From Pseudoscleropodium purum (lineage: Eukaryota > Streptophyta > Bryopsida > Hypnales > Brachytheciaceae), in assembly GCA_963969395.1 (NCBI GenBank), contig OZ017796.1, positions 6,760,501-6,824,500 on the forward strand: DNA of 64,000 nucleotides, in the 5' to 3' direction. Positions 1-15,403 of the stretch are shown piece after piece. Position 1 is the stretch's first letter; each line of letters opens with the position of its first letter. The notes beneath the pieces are model-generated. The model saw only the letters and a program-made list of their open reading frames with translations, was not told the DNA's origin and did not search any database. The position numbers were made by a program, and so were the translations under genes.

Positions 1-3000
1 CACCCTGGAATGTACGGTAACTTTTGGAATTGGAAAATCCAATATCACTCATTTGTTGATTCGGAGGTGAGCTCATGTGATACTTTTTATATCTACAAGT
101 TGGAGTAAACTGAATAGAGCATTCAAGAAGCTTCAGAGAAGCAGTTGTGTAGTAGAAGAAGGAAGGTCTTGGAGCACCAAGCTACAGTACCATCTAGACC
201 TTGGAATATAAATGACTACATTGTGAATTAAAATTTTTTTTTTGGTAAATATTGGAAATTTCTTATATAAATGAACTGGACTTTGCTATGATGTAGGGAT
301 GGTCCTAGATACTTCATTCATGAATATTTAAGTCATTTTCAAGGTTCTGTTGCATTATTTTCAATTCGTTTTTTGTTTTTTTTGTGATTTTAGCCTCTTC
401 TTAGCTATTTGGACACAAGAACAATCTTCCAGCATCCACTCCTACTTGATGAATGTTTTGAAAAGCGTACTTCGTTCTATTAATATTCATTGAGGAAGTT
501 TCAAGGAAGCTTCAAGAGTAATATATCAATGAAAAGAAGAAAGAATGTTTGGTTTACGAATCAAGGTTATAGATCTCTTAGAGATGTTACTATTTTTTTA
601 TTATAATTTTTGAATTTATTTTGACATTACATCTTTAATTCAAGTATTAAGGAGTTAACCATTTAATGAACTCTAATGCATATTGGGACTTAGATTTTCT
701 TCAGCAATTTTGATGAGTTTATATGAAGATTTATACCAACACATATGGTGATCTTTGCTCAATCTAATGGTATAAGAAATTCTCCATTTACATTAAATAC
801 TTTCCACAATATGATCTATGCAATAAAATTGGTCATTTATAAATTATGGGTGAATTGGATCCCCAAGATCTGGAAACGAAATTCAAACTTGGTGGCTGAG
901 TCATGCTGACAGAGAGGAACTTTTCTTTTCTTCAATTTTAAAATTTTAAAATTTTCTTTGGCACAATTGAGAGAGGACGACGGCTTTCGACGTGAAGGGA
1001 ACTGCAGTACTTCAGAAGTCAAAATAAGAACACCATGGGTCCAAAAATAAAATATAAATACAAATATAAATATAAATAAGAACTCTACCCATTGTCCCAA
1101 TCAGTTGATGACACGATGAATCATCGTGTGTCATGAGTTTGCAAAATATGAAATCTTCATGTTCCAATTCCAATTTGAAAGAATCTTTTCCGTTTCATTC
1201 ATAGAATTTTTTAAAAATGTTTTCTTGAAATCAACAAACTTGCTACTATTTCCTATACGGTAAAACCACCCATGGTCGACTACTTTAGGGATTCCACATA
1301 TGTTTTAGAGCACTATAAGGCAATGTAAATTTCCATAACTTGATTAGTCCCAACTTTGAAGAGGAGGAAAAATATATTCTACACTTTGGTTGAATATTTG
1401 TTCTAGCCTTGGTTGCAACTATTTTTAGCCATATAGGTTGAATATGGGTTCTTCGTTGGTAATAGGTGGTTCTACCATAATTTAGATAACCATTTTAACA
1501 AAGTATTTTAGATTCTTTGATATTGTAACAAATTCGTTAATTTTCCTTCAAAGATCCTTGTATAAAATTTATGTAATTTTTTTCCTTGTTGGAATTATAT
1601 AAAACTATTGCTTCTTTATTTGATTGCATGTAACTTCATACAAATGTGATGGCATTCATTTTAATTTACAATAGCCAATCAATTGTAGACACTAATTCTA
1701 GTAAGGCTCATTAGAATTTTCTCTTGAGTTAGAAACTTAGAGTCCACAACTATTAAAACCAAGACTACAATAAGATCAATAGAATTTATTACTTACACTA
1801 CTTAGACACTTTAATATATAGAGGAGTGTGAATTTTAGGAGACAAAATTTGATATAAAATAATAAAGTTTTGCACAAAGTTCCATATCACATCACTTGAT
1901 TGGCCAGCACCCATTATAAATTTATCTCAAATTTCAATAGAGTTATAGAGTGATAATTGGAGAAAAGAGTTAAATTTGATTAGAACATGGCTACCTATGT
2001 GTATCATAAATGATGTATTAGAGTGGTTTAGGTGGATCTTTGAATGGAAATAAGTGATAGGGTAGATCCCAAACCTCCATTGTCTTATATAATTACTATA
2101 CTTCAAGACTGTTGATCCTACTTTTTCATAGATTTTCAAGCCATCTATTAGTTCTTGTAATTTCTACTACTTTTGCACTAGCTATTTGCTCTTGGTCTTC
2201 ATGTGTTAACTTCTACTCCCCAAAATGATTGTATGATGCCATGTTTAGATAAAGTTTGATAATAGAATTATCTACAATCTACAATCTTGTGTCACCAAAG
2301 AGACCTTTAACTGTTGAGTGACTAGTTGAATTTTTCAAGTGTTTGCTCTACAAGTTGCAGTTGAAAGAGTAATGGTGGGGCTTGGATTCCAAGAAGGACC
2401 ACCAAGAGTCATTGAAGCTACACCCAATGCACTTGGGTGGCCATACTCTTAGATCAAACTTTAACCCTATAACATTGTTGCAAACACTAAGTGTTCCATA
2501 GATGACAAGAAATTCTCTTATATAGGATAAAAGTGCAACTATTCATCCTCAGAATTTTGTTGTGAAAAGGGAACATCTTCTATAGTAGTTTGACCTCCAA
2601 TAAATACTTTTCCATTTTTTTAAGCGATTGATTCCCACAGTATTAGAAAATGATGATTTCTTCATAGACCAATCCGCCCTTACATGGTTAATCACTAAGT
2701 AAGAACCCTCTTATGCCAATTCAAAGTAGGAGGGTTTAGACTTTAGACCCCCATTCATGATCCCATCTCCATAATTTCAAGATATAAACATACACATTTG
2801 GTCAATTCACTTGCCAATAAGTCCAACCAAGAGTAAACTGTTTAACTTATTAGTCCGAGTGCACAGTGCGCTAAAGAAGTCCAAGTCTATGAATAGATGA
2901 ATAGTTCCTAACGGTTTTAGTAGCTCCCAGTCTTCAGTTCCCAACACTCATCAGTCCCTGCTTGCGTCAGAATCTGCAATTAGTGAGTGTCTTCTCCACG

Positions 3001-4399
3001 GGAACACCGATTCAATGAACTCAGTGTTAAAAACAGAAGTGTAATAAGAAAACAAAACGGATTCATGTACTTCCCGAAATTCAGTGCTTTTTCCGTTCCG
3101 TTCCTCACAAGATTCGCACCTGGAGTTCACATAAGTTCAGAGCCATTCATTTGCTGCTTGCGATACGCTTGGCCCGTAACCCGTGAAAAGCTGAATATCC
3201 ACCATATATTTCTCCCACTTTTTTTTCTTGGCAAAGATTGAAATTGAAGAATCTACCAATCCACCAATCCACCATATTTTGATGAGACTTTGCCTTGAGA
3301 TTTGAGAACGCCGATTGAATGATCCTGCCTGGACTGGAGATAACAATATCACGGTCGCCACTCCCGGATCTCGCCAGAACTCAGTCGAGAATCAGCCTTG
3401 ATTCCCGCATCCCTTGGGCCCATTCAAAGATTCGCTCCGACCTGTTGCATCGTGGTACTAATTATAACTTGATACAGGACCACTCAACTTGGGCATAGAT
3501 ACAACGATAGTCATCATGGGGTGCAAGTGAAGGAGCAAAAAGAGACTCCGTAAAATTTAGTGACGGAGCCTGGACGTGAGTGATAGCCTGCTGGTTACTC
3601 TGATGGCGGGCAAAGGGACGTGGAAATCTTTGTAAGGAACCGGCAGGTTTAGCTAGGCTCGGTGCAATGACTCAGAGAAAGTGGGTGCCTGGGTGGGTGG
3701 GGACGGCAGATGGTTGGACACAAAATTTCAATCATACTTGGACTTGTTCGAGTAAACTATGTAGTCCAAGTGTAGGCTACGAAGTCACGTATCTCAGAAA
3801 GTCAGGTACCACCTACCAGGGCAATTCATTGGATTGAGAATCACATGGACCTGATGAGTGATGCGAATATAATTCGCACTTGATTACAGTGGCTCCCCGG
3901 GGTGCTGAACGAGCCTGTGAACACCAAGCAAGCGGCAACAAAGGAACAAGATTGAAGATAATGTTGAAAACAATATGTCACTCAACTCAGTAAACTCTGT
4001 CGATGTGATAGGGTCGACAAATCGTCATAAGAAGTGATTATACAAGAGCCGAATGGAATGGAGTAGAACTTCGAAGAGCTTACATGCTTAGCTGGTAATC
4101 GCAAGCTTCGAAGAGCTTTGCTTGCTTGGGGATACGTATCATACTCTCTACGACACAAGAGAAAGGGTGACGGCAATCATCTGGTCTTCCTTGTATGGCC
4201 GAGAAAACTCTGTAAACGAATCCTGTTACAGTGGCGTGGAAAGCCAATTTCGTTAAATTGGCTGTATTGGCACGTTTTTTGGACGCGTGGCTTGAAACAT
4301 AAACCTGTCCTAGTTTGTGGCTTGAAATTAGACCTTTGAGAAGATATGCGTCACAATTTTTGGCGCCAGAGTCGTTTCAATTTAGAGAAATTGACGGTA
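1..4399. other. Gene-free stretch, AT-rich then mixed
   Basis: I see no supported gene here. Positions 1 to about 2900 are AT-rich with only short, stop-bounded frames of low-complexity composition. From about 2900 to 4400 the base composition is more balanced, but no frame shows a recognisable domain or a convincing exon chain. A short imperfect direct repeat built on CTTCGAAGAGCTT occurs near 4069 and 4105. Confidence 0.5.
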
Positions 4400-4555
4400 C
4401 GGTGGCAAAGCTCAAGAATGCGAAGTCTTCCGTGTAAAAATGCAGTCCTTCAGAAATTTCCAAAAGGATAAAGAGACAGTACCTTAATATTGGCATCCAG
4501 ACGCTTGTCTGTAGGGGAATTCTTAAGCATGTACAGGATGATCACATTTCTGCAA
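4400..4555 (-). pseudogene. SmD3 gene fragment (exon 3 with intron flanks)
   Basis: Read on the minus strand, 4549 down to 4483 matches exon 3 of the intact SmD3 gene at 8427-8493. It has exactly the same length (67 nt), no frameshift, a retained TTGCAG acceptor before it and a GT after it. The encoded segment keeps MLKN and KRLDA but has several changes, including IIPDM to IILYM. The similarity continues into intron 3: the block near 4400-4460 matches 8515-8570 in reverse complement. Intron sequence shows this is a DNA-level copy rather than a retrocopy. I found no other SmD3 exons nearby, so it is a fragment. Whether it is transcribed cannot be seen here. Confidence 0.8.
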
Positions 4556-4619
4556 CACCATCACCCACATCAAGGCAGTTTTCCTTCATGTGTAGACTTG
4601 GTATCCGGCCAACAAATGA

Positions 4620-4922
4620 GCCCTCCTGAAATCACTTGGGAAACAACTTGCACTTATTCAAGAAGGAGCTCAAAGAATTGTGAAATTGGCGAATAAAATC
4701 TCTATTTCTCCTGTTCCTCTCGTTTTCCAGAGAATTATCCCTAGAAAACACATGAAATGGTCGAAGACAGATGTTACTATGCCAGATAGAAATGAGCGGG
4801 ATGAAAATTACATTGCCAGATCCCAGATGCATATTCTCAAGAGGTTTCTTTCACTTGAGGCGAATTATTCAACGTATAGACAACGTTTGAATACTTGGGA
4901 AATTCAAAATGACGCAGCGTAA
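4620..4922 (+). other. Unassigned coding-like open frame, about 100 codons
   Basis: A frame open from just after a TGA at 4617-4619 to a TAA at 4920-4922 has a mixed, protein-like composition, unlike its AT-rich neighbours. The first in-frame ATG is internal (4752, in KHMKW). I do not recognise the sequence. No signal peptide, membrane segment or known motif is visible. It could be the last exon of an unrecognised gene, a captured gene fragment lying beside the SmD3 fragment, or chance. Confidence 0.25.
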
Positions 4923-6190
4923 CATGAAGGAGCACTCAAGTCAACTACAGTGGCTTCAATGATCAGCTTCTTTACACCACTGCCCTTTCCATGCATAAAG
5001 AGTTTCTAAAGACGGTAGAGCCCTTTTCACTGCATACACACGTAAACATAAGTATGTAAATGTAGATTTTTCTAGTTTCTATATATTGTGAAAAGCTTAT
5101 TGTGGATTTCTACGTAACGAAAGTAAAATCTTCATTTACTTGCACCTGTCTGTAACACAAGTCTGATACCATATATGTAAAAATTGCATTAAGTTTGTGT
5201 CATCCAAAGAGAATAAGGACAGCTAAAACGAAAAACTCTTCATAGCCAGATGTGAAATGGCAAAGAAGTCCTTCCCTTGGCATCCATGTCACTAACCTCT
5301 CGTGGATTTTTTTGAACCTGCCGACATATTTGCAAAAAAATATAAACTGCAACACTCACAACTTCAACCTGCATCAATAGGAGCCATAACCACCACACCA
5401 GCAATATTTACCCAATACATTCAAATTTCCTACATAAACCCAGATCAAAATTGGACAGAAAAATGATTGAAAGCTGTCAATGTGCACACTGCTAGCCCAT
5501 TCGGAGTAAACAAAACAACATAGGGACACACCAAGGATAAGTGAGCAATATGCTGGTAAAAGGACACTTCACATCGAGAGTGTCTTCCAGACATAATATT
5601 GAATGTGTACATGGTATGGTGATTAAGTACCAAACTACAAATTTCTTCCAGAATGACCAGAATGTCCTATATAATTGTAAAGGATACATAAATATAAAAT
5701 GACCAACTCGATTGATCACATTGAGGAGCCAACTTTTATATCACCAGAATCAGTGAAAAACATTGCACGCGTTGGGCAATAAACTAATTGAAATTGGACC
5801 CCCCGCGGTTCCCATATCACCTACTCAAATCTGCTCAACACATGAGGCCCAATTTGGGGCCTCATGCTGCTTTAGAGGTTAATAAAGCATAAAGTCATAA
5901 AAAATTGCAGACAGATCAAGTACTGTCATTGCAAGGAATTTACACAATTTGGAACAACCTTTGACGTTCTATTACTCAGACCAGCTGTATCCAATTTCAA
6001 AGAATTCCGATTCTACTACAATACCAGCTTGTTGTATGAAGACAGAACCTACAGGAAATGGTATCTGCTATTTCAACACCGAGTCCCGTGCTGTCATTCC
6101 GAACGTGCCTTTGCAGGGCTCACAGAGATGCCGAGATCAATGAGACAGCAGTCAGCATTGACGGAACATCCAAGGAACAAGAATTTGACG
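4923..6190. other. Intergenic, no gene recognised
   Basis: No frame here shows a recognisable family or exon structure. The DNA is AT-rich with short open frames only. It lies downstream of the minus-strand dioxygenase gene and may hold that gene's 3' untranslated region at its right edge. Confidence 0.4.
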
Positions 6191-6320
6191 TCAATACTCA
6201 CCAGAAATTCAAGACCCTCATGCGTACACTCCCAAGATTTCTGATCCTCATGTGAATACTCACAAGATTTGCGATGCTCCTGCGAATACTCACAAAAATT
6301 CTGATCCTCATGCGAATACT
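6191..6320. repeat. 30-bp tandem repeat across the dioxygenase stop codon
   Basis: About four copies of a 30-bp unit sit in exact register (units begin near 6192, 6222, 6252 and 6282, with a partial unit at 6312). The shared core is GAATACTCACAAGATTT followed by CTGATCCTCATG. The unit at the right edge contains the last codons and TGA stop of the minus-strand dioxygenase gene, so the array extends from the coding end into the 3' untranslated region. Confidence 0.85.
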
Positions 6321-7090
6321 ACATCCGAGCGCAACACATACTTGACCCCTTTCAAGACCGACTTCGCTTCATGCAACAAACATCGCGCGCCGTGAACATG
6401 AAAGAGCGCCATCCCCGCCACGGGCGCCACCTCCGCGACCACCTTCCTCCTGTCGTAAAAAACCGTCTCCCCGCCACTCAAATCCCCCGTCAAGTACACC
6501 AGCAACGTGAATTCCGTCTCACCACCTCCATCCATGTCCACACTCTCATCATAGTGCGGGCCGAATCGCTGCCCCTGACCATACCTATAAAGACGAATAT
6601 TAGGGTTCAATCCCACCGCAACTCTGCTCCCCAGAGCTATATCTTGAAAAAGCTCCCGCAAACCAGCGTGCCACAGCATGTCCGCGAGCTCCACGTTGTG
6701 ATCCGCTAATCGATCGTTGTCACGGAAGGCCTCGCCCTTGGCGGGACCTCCGCTGCCTTGGTGTTCGAGTCCCCGAGCCTCCACGCACCGGACGAATGCC
6801 TGGCACTCTTTAGGGTTTAAAAAATTAGCTACTGTGAAGAGGTTTGTTGAGTGGAGAAGATCACGTCGGAGGGAGGATTTGCGAGAGACCGTCGGCCAAG
6901 CCAAGAGTTCCTGTGTCGAGGGGTTCTTCCTGCTCGGCTTCTTCGCCTTAACACTACTCGATTTCCCTGCAGCGCCAACCATTTTGACTATAGACATTTT
7001 CCTTCGCCTCACAAAAACATCGAGATCAGACCTCGCAGACAAATTTGGCAAAGACGTGGAGCTCACTGTCAATGCACCCATCCACTTCAT
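6308..7090 (-). CDS. 2-oxoglutarate/Fe(II)-dependent dioxygenase, prolyl 4-hydroxylase-like
   Basis: This single-exon gene encodes about 260 residues. The start is the first in-frame ATG (7090); the frame is open a little further upstream but only through TTG codons back to a stop. The double-stranded beta-helix core shows HYD (H179, D181) and a distal H240 as the iron ligands. K250, ten residues after H240, is the expected 2-oxoglutarate-binding lysine of P4Hc-type enzymes. LYRYGQGQRFGPHYDES and LVYLTGDLSGGETVF are typical of the family. The first 60 residues are Ser/Arg/Lys-rich and could be a transit sequence or a disordered tail. There is no signal peptide or membrane anchor like those of plant ER/Golgi prolyl hydroxylases, so the substrate is unknown. 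It is divergent with SmD3 across 276 bp. Its stop codon lies in a 30-bp tandem array. Confidence 0.85.
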   Translation of the reverse strand: MKWMGALTVSSTSLPNLSARSDLDVFVRRRKMSIVKMVGAAGKSSSVKAKKPSRKNPSTQELLAWPTVSRKSSLRRDLLHSTNLFTVANFLNPKECQAFVRCVEARGLEHQGSGGPAKGEAFRDNDRLADHNVELADMLWHAGLRELFQDIALGSRVAVGLNPNIRLYRYGQGQRFGPHYDESVDMDGGGETEFTLLVYLTGDLSGGETVFYDRRKVVAEVAPVAGMALFHVHGARCLLHEAKSVLKGVKYVLRSDVVFA

Positions 7091-7366
7091 CAACAACCGA
7101 CAAGCTTGCAATCAGCAAATGCTTCCAAATCATCAGTCTTCGGCAGGATGAACGAAGTTTACTTTTTTCATCCATATAGGGTTTCGTTCGCTTGTCTTCT
7201 TCTTCAGTTCTTCTTCATCTCTTGGTTTCTGAGGTTTTGCGCTCGCTCCTTGAAATTGTAGCTTGAGCCCGCTCATTTCGCGACCAGTTGAAGAGTGGAT
7301 TGTCAAGTAGCAGGATTGGCGTCGAGGCCGAGGTCGGAGAAAGGACGAGGCGAAGACGTGGTCAAG
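7091..7366. promoter_or_regulatory. Shared divergent promoter, dioxygenase / SmD3
   Basis: Only 276 bp separate the two opposing start codons, so both promoters and both 5' leaders must share this space unless a leader is spliced elsewhere. TATAGGGTTTCG near 7177 contains an AGGGTTT telo-box-like motif, which is common in promoters of plant housekeeping genes. No clear TATA box for SmD3 is seen. Confidence 0.5.
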
Positions 7367-9001
7367 ATGAGTAAGAGTTTAGGCATTCCGGTGAAGCTGC
7401 TGCATGAGGCGGAGGGTCACATTGTGACTGTGGAGCTGAAGAGCGGCGAGGTTTATCGCGGCTCGTTGATTGAGTGCGAGGATAATTGGAACTCGCAACT
7501 AGAATCCATCACTTACACTGCGAAGGTGAGGTTTTTAATAATCTTGATACAATGGCGGTTGAGGGTTTAGGGTGGACACGGAGACGGGTTAGGGTTTCTG
7601 AAGGCGGAGTAGGAACTTCAGAATCGTCTGTGTTGGGAACGACATATGGAAGGTCATTTCTGGCATGCATTGCGAATAGCCAGTTTATTTTGCGTTTTCG
7701 ATGTGCTCGAAAACGGATTTCTAGATTTGAGGGACACTGTGTTGAAGCTTTGTTGAGGATTATTGTCTCCGGTGGCATGTCATTGTGCGTGTGAGCAGCG
7801 TTTTAGGGTTTTCTATTGGAAAGTGTTCCCTGGAATGGAATGCACGTCGTTGAGAAGCATCCTATAAGGGCGGAGTAACTTCACTTCGGCTAACGGAACC
7901 AAATGCTTCTAGACTTGGTTCTATTGCTGTCGTGGTTTAGTTTGTGTGCACGCTTAATTGGTTTGATAGTCTCACACTTGTTTAATCTCTTACCTGACTA
8001 AGTTCTTTTTATTTGCGAACCTCATTAATTTAATGGCATTAAGGGCATATGGTTTCGCAAAGTGATATTTTATTGACGTATTAGTGTTTTCTGTTATGCA
8101 GGATGGCAAGGTCTCTCAACTTGAACATGTTTTCATTCGAGGAAGTAAAGTCAGGTGTGTCTCACTCTCTTCTCTTTCAGTTATCTCAACTGTCGTCTGT
8201 AAGCTCGGACTATCACTTAGTATATGTATATCCAGTGTCATTGAGCACCATTCCATTAGCGCTCTGGTATCTTATTAACTGTTTTTCTGCCTATGGGAAC
8301 CGTCACAAAAAGGTCAGTCGGAAAATGATGTGACTATTTGATCCTTGCGCAATGGATAGCCAATTCCTCAATATATTGGAAAGTGTAAATGTCGAACTCA
8401 TGACGTTAACGATGTTTGTGTTGCAGATATATGATCATCCCGGACATGCTTAAGAATGCTCCTATGTTCAAGCGCCTGGATGCCAAGATTAAGGTATGTT
8501 TACTTGGTGTGTGTGTGAGGATTTTCAGCACTGCATGTTTTACATGTGAAGACTTTGCATCCTGGATTTTTCCGGCTCTGCAGCATAACATACTAATAGA
8601 ATCTGTTAGTTGAATCTATCATTTAGAAAAGGATGTTTAAGATGAATGACGTCACTCTTTCTGATGTGCAGGGCAAGGGGTCCTCGGGTGTGGGCGTTGG
8701 ACGTGGTCGTGCATCTGCCATGCAGGCTAAGGTCAGTAAGCTTGACGTTGTGTAGTTGTCCGTATGAAAGTGATTATGCCGTCGTATGTTTGATATGTTT
8801 GGTGTTCTTGTCATATTTTTTTTTGTAGTGACCATGATACGTATGGCATAGTGAGCGACAGTGACTTGAAGCTTGCGATTACCAGATAAGCATGTGATTT
8901 CTTACTTGTTGCTTGGTGTTCCACAGGCCCGTTCAGCAGCCAGAGGGTCTGTACCTGCTCCTATGGGGGGCCGGGGAGCTGTGCCTCCCATGAGAAGATA
9001 G
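7367..9001 (+). CDS. SmD3: Small nuclear ribonucleoprotein Sm D3
   Basis: SmD3 is a core subunit of the heptameric Sm ring on U1, U2, U4 and U5 snRNAs and acts in pre-mRNA splicing. Five coding exons join to 137 residues: 7367-7525, 8102-8154, 8427-8493, 8672-8731 and 8927-9001, all with GT-AG introns and a consistent frame. The Sm1 region reads [20 protein letters not shown] and [16 protein letters not shown]. The Sm2 region includes [18 protein letters not shown]. The C-terminal tail is Gly/Arg-rich ([23 protein letters not shown]), as in other SmD3 proteins where such arginines are methylated. The length is close to other plant SmD3 proteins. The frame is open upstream to 7295, but the ATG at 7367 matches the conserved [15 protein letters not shown] start. 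A fragment of this gene lies inverted at 4.4-4.56 kb. Confidence 0.97.
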
Positions 9002-10170
9002 AAGGCTGTAACGTCCTATCTAGTAAATAGGTGCCTGGCATGCGAAAGCACTACAAAACTCGCATCGTGTGCAATGCTGGGACACATACTCTCTGATTTA
9101 GGTTACCGCCGGGTTAAGAAAATTGCTTAGTTTATGGCGCGGACTCTGCTTGTATGGTTCAAAGTAACCCTCATACCCCTGCTGTGCGGAGTCTTTTTCA
9201 ATACCCTCAGGGTAATGTGCAGATTATAGAGGAGAGCTAGGTTGTTTGATCAGCTTTTTTGAAATGTAATGGCACTAAATGAAATGCTGAAATTTGAGCG
9301 CGTGTCCCTCAACTTTGTTTCCATTACTCAGGAAGTACTAGATACTCAGCAGATATTCTAAGGTTCTTTCCAATATTGCTCGAGGTTAATAGTTGCAATG
9401 AGATTTATTTGGTCTAATACGATAATCTTCAGGGGTCATTTTTTGGCATTGTAGGGACTATGGTTTTTGGTGTGCCGAATGCTTTAGGCCACTAGAATCT
9501 TGTCATTATTCACCAAGATAATCTTGTGTAATTGAACTTGATTCGCATCTTATGCATAGTGCAATCAATTCACATCTGATGTCTTTTGATTCAAGGGTGT
9601 GGTATTTGCCATGGATCACAATAAATGTTGCCTTAGGCAATGCAGTGCACACTGTGGTATGTTCCAATTTTCTTTTCTGAAAGAAAATTGTAGAAATTGT
9701 ATAGAGTAAATATTTACCCTCCAATTTGCAGAAAGGTAGACAAAACAGATCCCACTCTTGTAACTAACCTTACAAATGGAGGCAGTTGGAGTTCGAATGG
9801 ATTCCTCCATGTATAAGTACAAAATCAGGAGAGATTGTTCATTTATGAATGAGGGGCTATTTATAGTAGGAGGCTTGAAAACAGTTTTGGGCAATAAGAA
9901 CTGCCCCTATAAAAGTCTCTAAAACAGTGCACAGGAGATGTAGAAATGAAAATGACTTTATGTAGTGACAAACTGTCATCCCATGTGTGTGATTTTAGGC
10001 TATCAATCAAGTGACATGGTTCACCCTCATGTGTAGTTTTACTCATAATAAAGGCCTGAATTTGGTGAGGTCTGCAAAATGACTTTGAAATGTCAAAAAA
10101 TAGCAAGAAAAGCTGAAAAACACACATGAGGCTGAACCTCCTTCTACTAAAATGCTTCTCAGTCACTCAT
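9002..10170. other. Intergenic 3' of SmD3, no gene recognised
   Basis: The first few hundred bases probably include the SmD3 3' untranslated region. The rest is AT-rich with no recognisable protein family and only short open frames. Confidence 0.4.
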
Positions 10171-10650
10171 ACTTTCTTGGACTGATGTGAAATTTTAACC
10201 ACACAAACTAGACTAGCATGCGCAACTTTTCTAAATTTTTTTTTATTAGAAATGGACATTATATGAAGAAAAAACAAGTCACCAAAGTTCATTGTAATCC
10301 AAAAATGTAGGGATTTTAAACTTTGAATTGCTCCCAAACATCCAAAACAACTTGGATTGACATGAAATTTTAACCACAATAACTAGACTTCAAGAGGAAC
10401 ATAACCCAATAATTCTTTTTGAAAAAAAACATTGGAAGAAGGAGACACAAGCCCCCAAAGTTGCAGTATTCAAATACAGTTAGGTGGATTCAATTTGAGC
10501 CTGTGAACTTTGATTGGCTTACAAATAATCTGTAAATCTTAGATTGATCTGAAAATTTTTCCACACAAACTAGAAAAAAGAGAAAATTTACCAACAAATT
10601 TTATTGAATTTGGACGTTGAATGCAAAAGTTACAGTACTTTGAATTCACC
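10171..10650. repeat. Diverged tandem repeat, about 180-190 bp period
   Basis: The segment CTTGGACTGATGTGAAATTT followed by TAACCACACAAACTAGA begins near 10176. It recurs in diverged form near 10351 and again near 10538, giving three units of about 180-190 bp. Between the cores the units share weaker similarity (AAAGTT, CAATTTGAG-like blocks). The unit shape resembles fragments found in plant LTR retrotransposons, but no coding domain or LTR pair is visible. Confidence 0.55.
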
Positions 10651-11792
10651 TTCAAACAAAGTAATGACTAGTGTCTATTGACAGTGGACACATGACACAT
10701 CCCCATGTCATGATTTGGACATCAAGTGAACAATTTCAGCATTGACATGAATGTTGATAGCATTTTATTTCTCGTTTTTTGTACTCATTTGCTCTATTCA
10801 TCTCATTTCATTACTGTTATAGCCTAGAAACATGTATAGAGCCCTAGGCACCTGCCACTTCTAAAATTTGTATGAAATTCATCTTGACTCCGATAATGAC
10901 GAAGAAAATCTGAATTGAACTGTTCCTCACTTGTCTTCTTACGAAAATATTGTGAAATTTTTTTTAAACCACCAGATTTTTCCAGAGATGCATTTTTCCC
11001 CTTCGATGAACTGTTTTTGAGCCTTCCACCTTACCTATGAATTGAATTTGAGTTTTAGAGACATCCCACATTGAAGAATCAGATACCTTTAGTGCAAGGG
11101 GGTATGTACACTGATTGAGGATCTCACACAAATTAACTTCCCTAAACTAATTTCAAATTGGAAAAATACTCAAAAATGCAAATACATATATTTGGGACAG
11201 AGAATCTCATCGAGTAGCTTAGCTGGTTGTTGGTTGGATCATAGAGTCCCGAGATGGTACTCCGTACATGTTACTGTACCTGTGACAATCATAAGCTTCC
11301 ATATTATGTGTTAGATTCACCGACACTAGTAGGCAATCTTGTGCTCTATATTTTAAATCCTCGACCCCTGAATGACGACTTTGTTTCTACTTTGAACATG
11401 GACATTGGTAAGATCGTTAATATTGATTGAATTCCACTGTACTGAGAGCAATTCCTCTCTTGAATGCCAAAAGGTTCGTGAAAATAAGCAGGAGGATGCA
11501 TGTCTGACACCGCACTCCAGCCGCTTCATACATTGACCTTTCTGAAGCATCTTCGAACCATTCTGGCATGTTCCCCTTTCTACTTCCACTTCCTACCTCC
11601 TGTTGCTAGCTTTAGTTCGCTTCCTACTTCTATTGATGTCGAGTGACCTATACTTGCGCCAGAATTTGGCTAGTTCAACATGGCCACTGGGAAAAAAAAT
11701 AATCACAGCTTCCAAAGATGTTCAATCATGCATGCAAAAATATTCAGCGGTCTTAAAACCACATTTCTATTGCTAACCTCGTTATATTTTCC
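10651..11792. other. Intergenic 3' of CPOX, no gene recognised
   Basis: I see no recognisable gene. The right edge probably holds the CPOX 3' untranslated region on the minus strand. Short open frames here have no family resemblance. Confidence 0.4.

Positions 11793-15403
<3,611 letters not shown>

Noticed and set aside
6371..7261. Plus-strand frames of 112-144 codons opposite the dioxygenase
   Set aside because: They are shadows of the well-supported minus-strand gene, which has intact catalytic residues.
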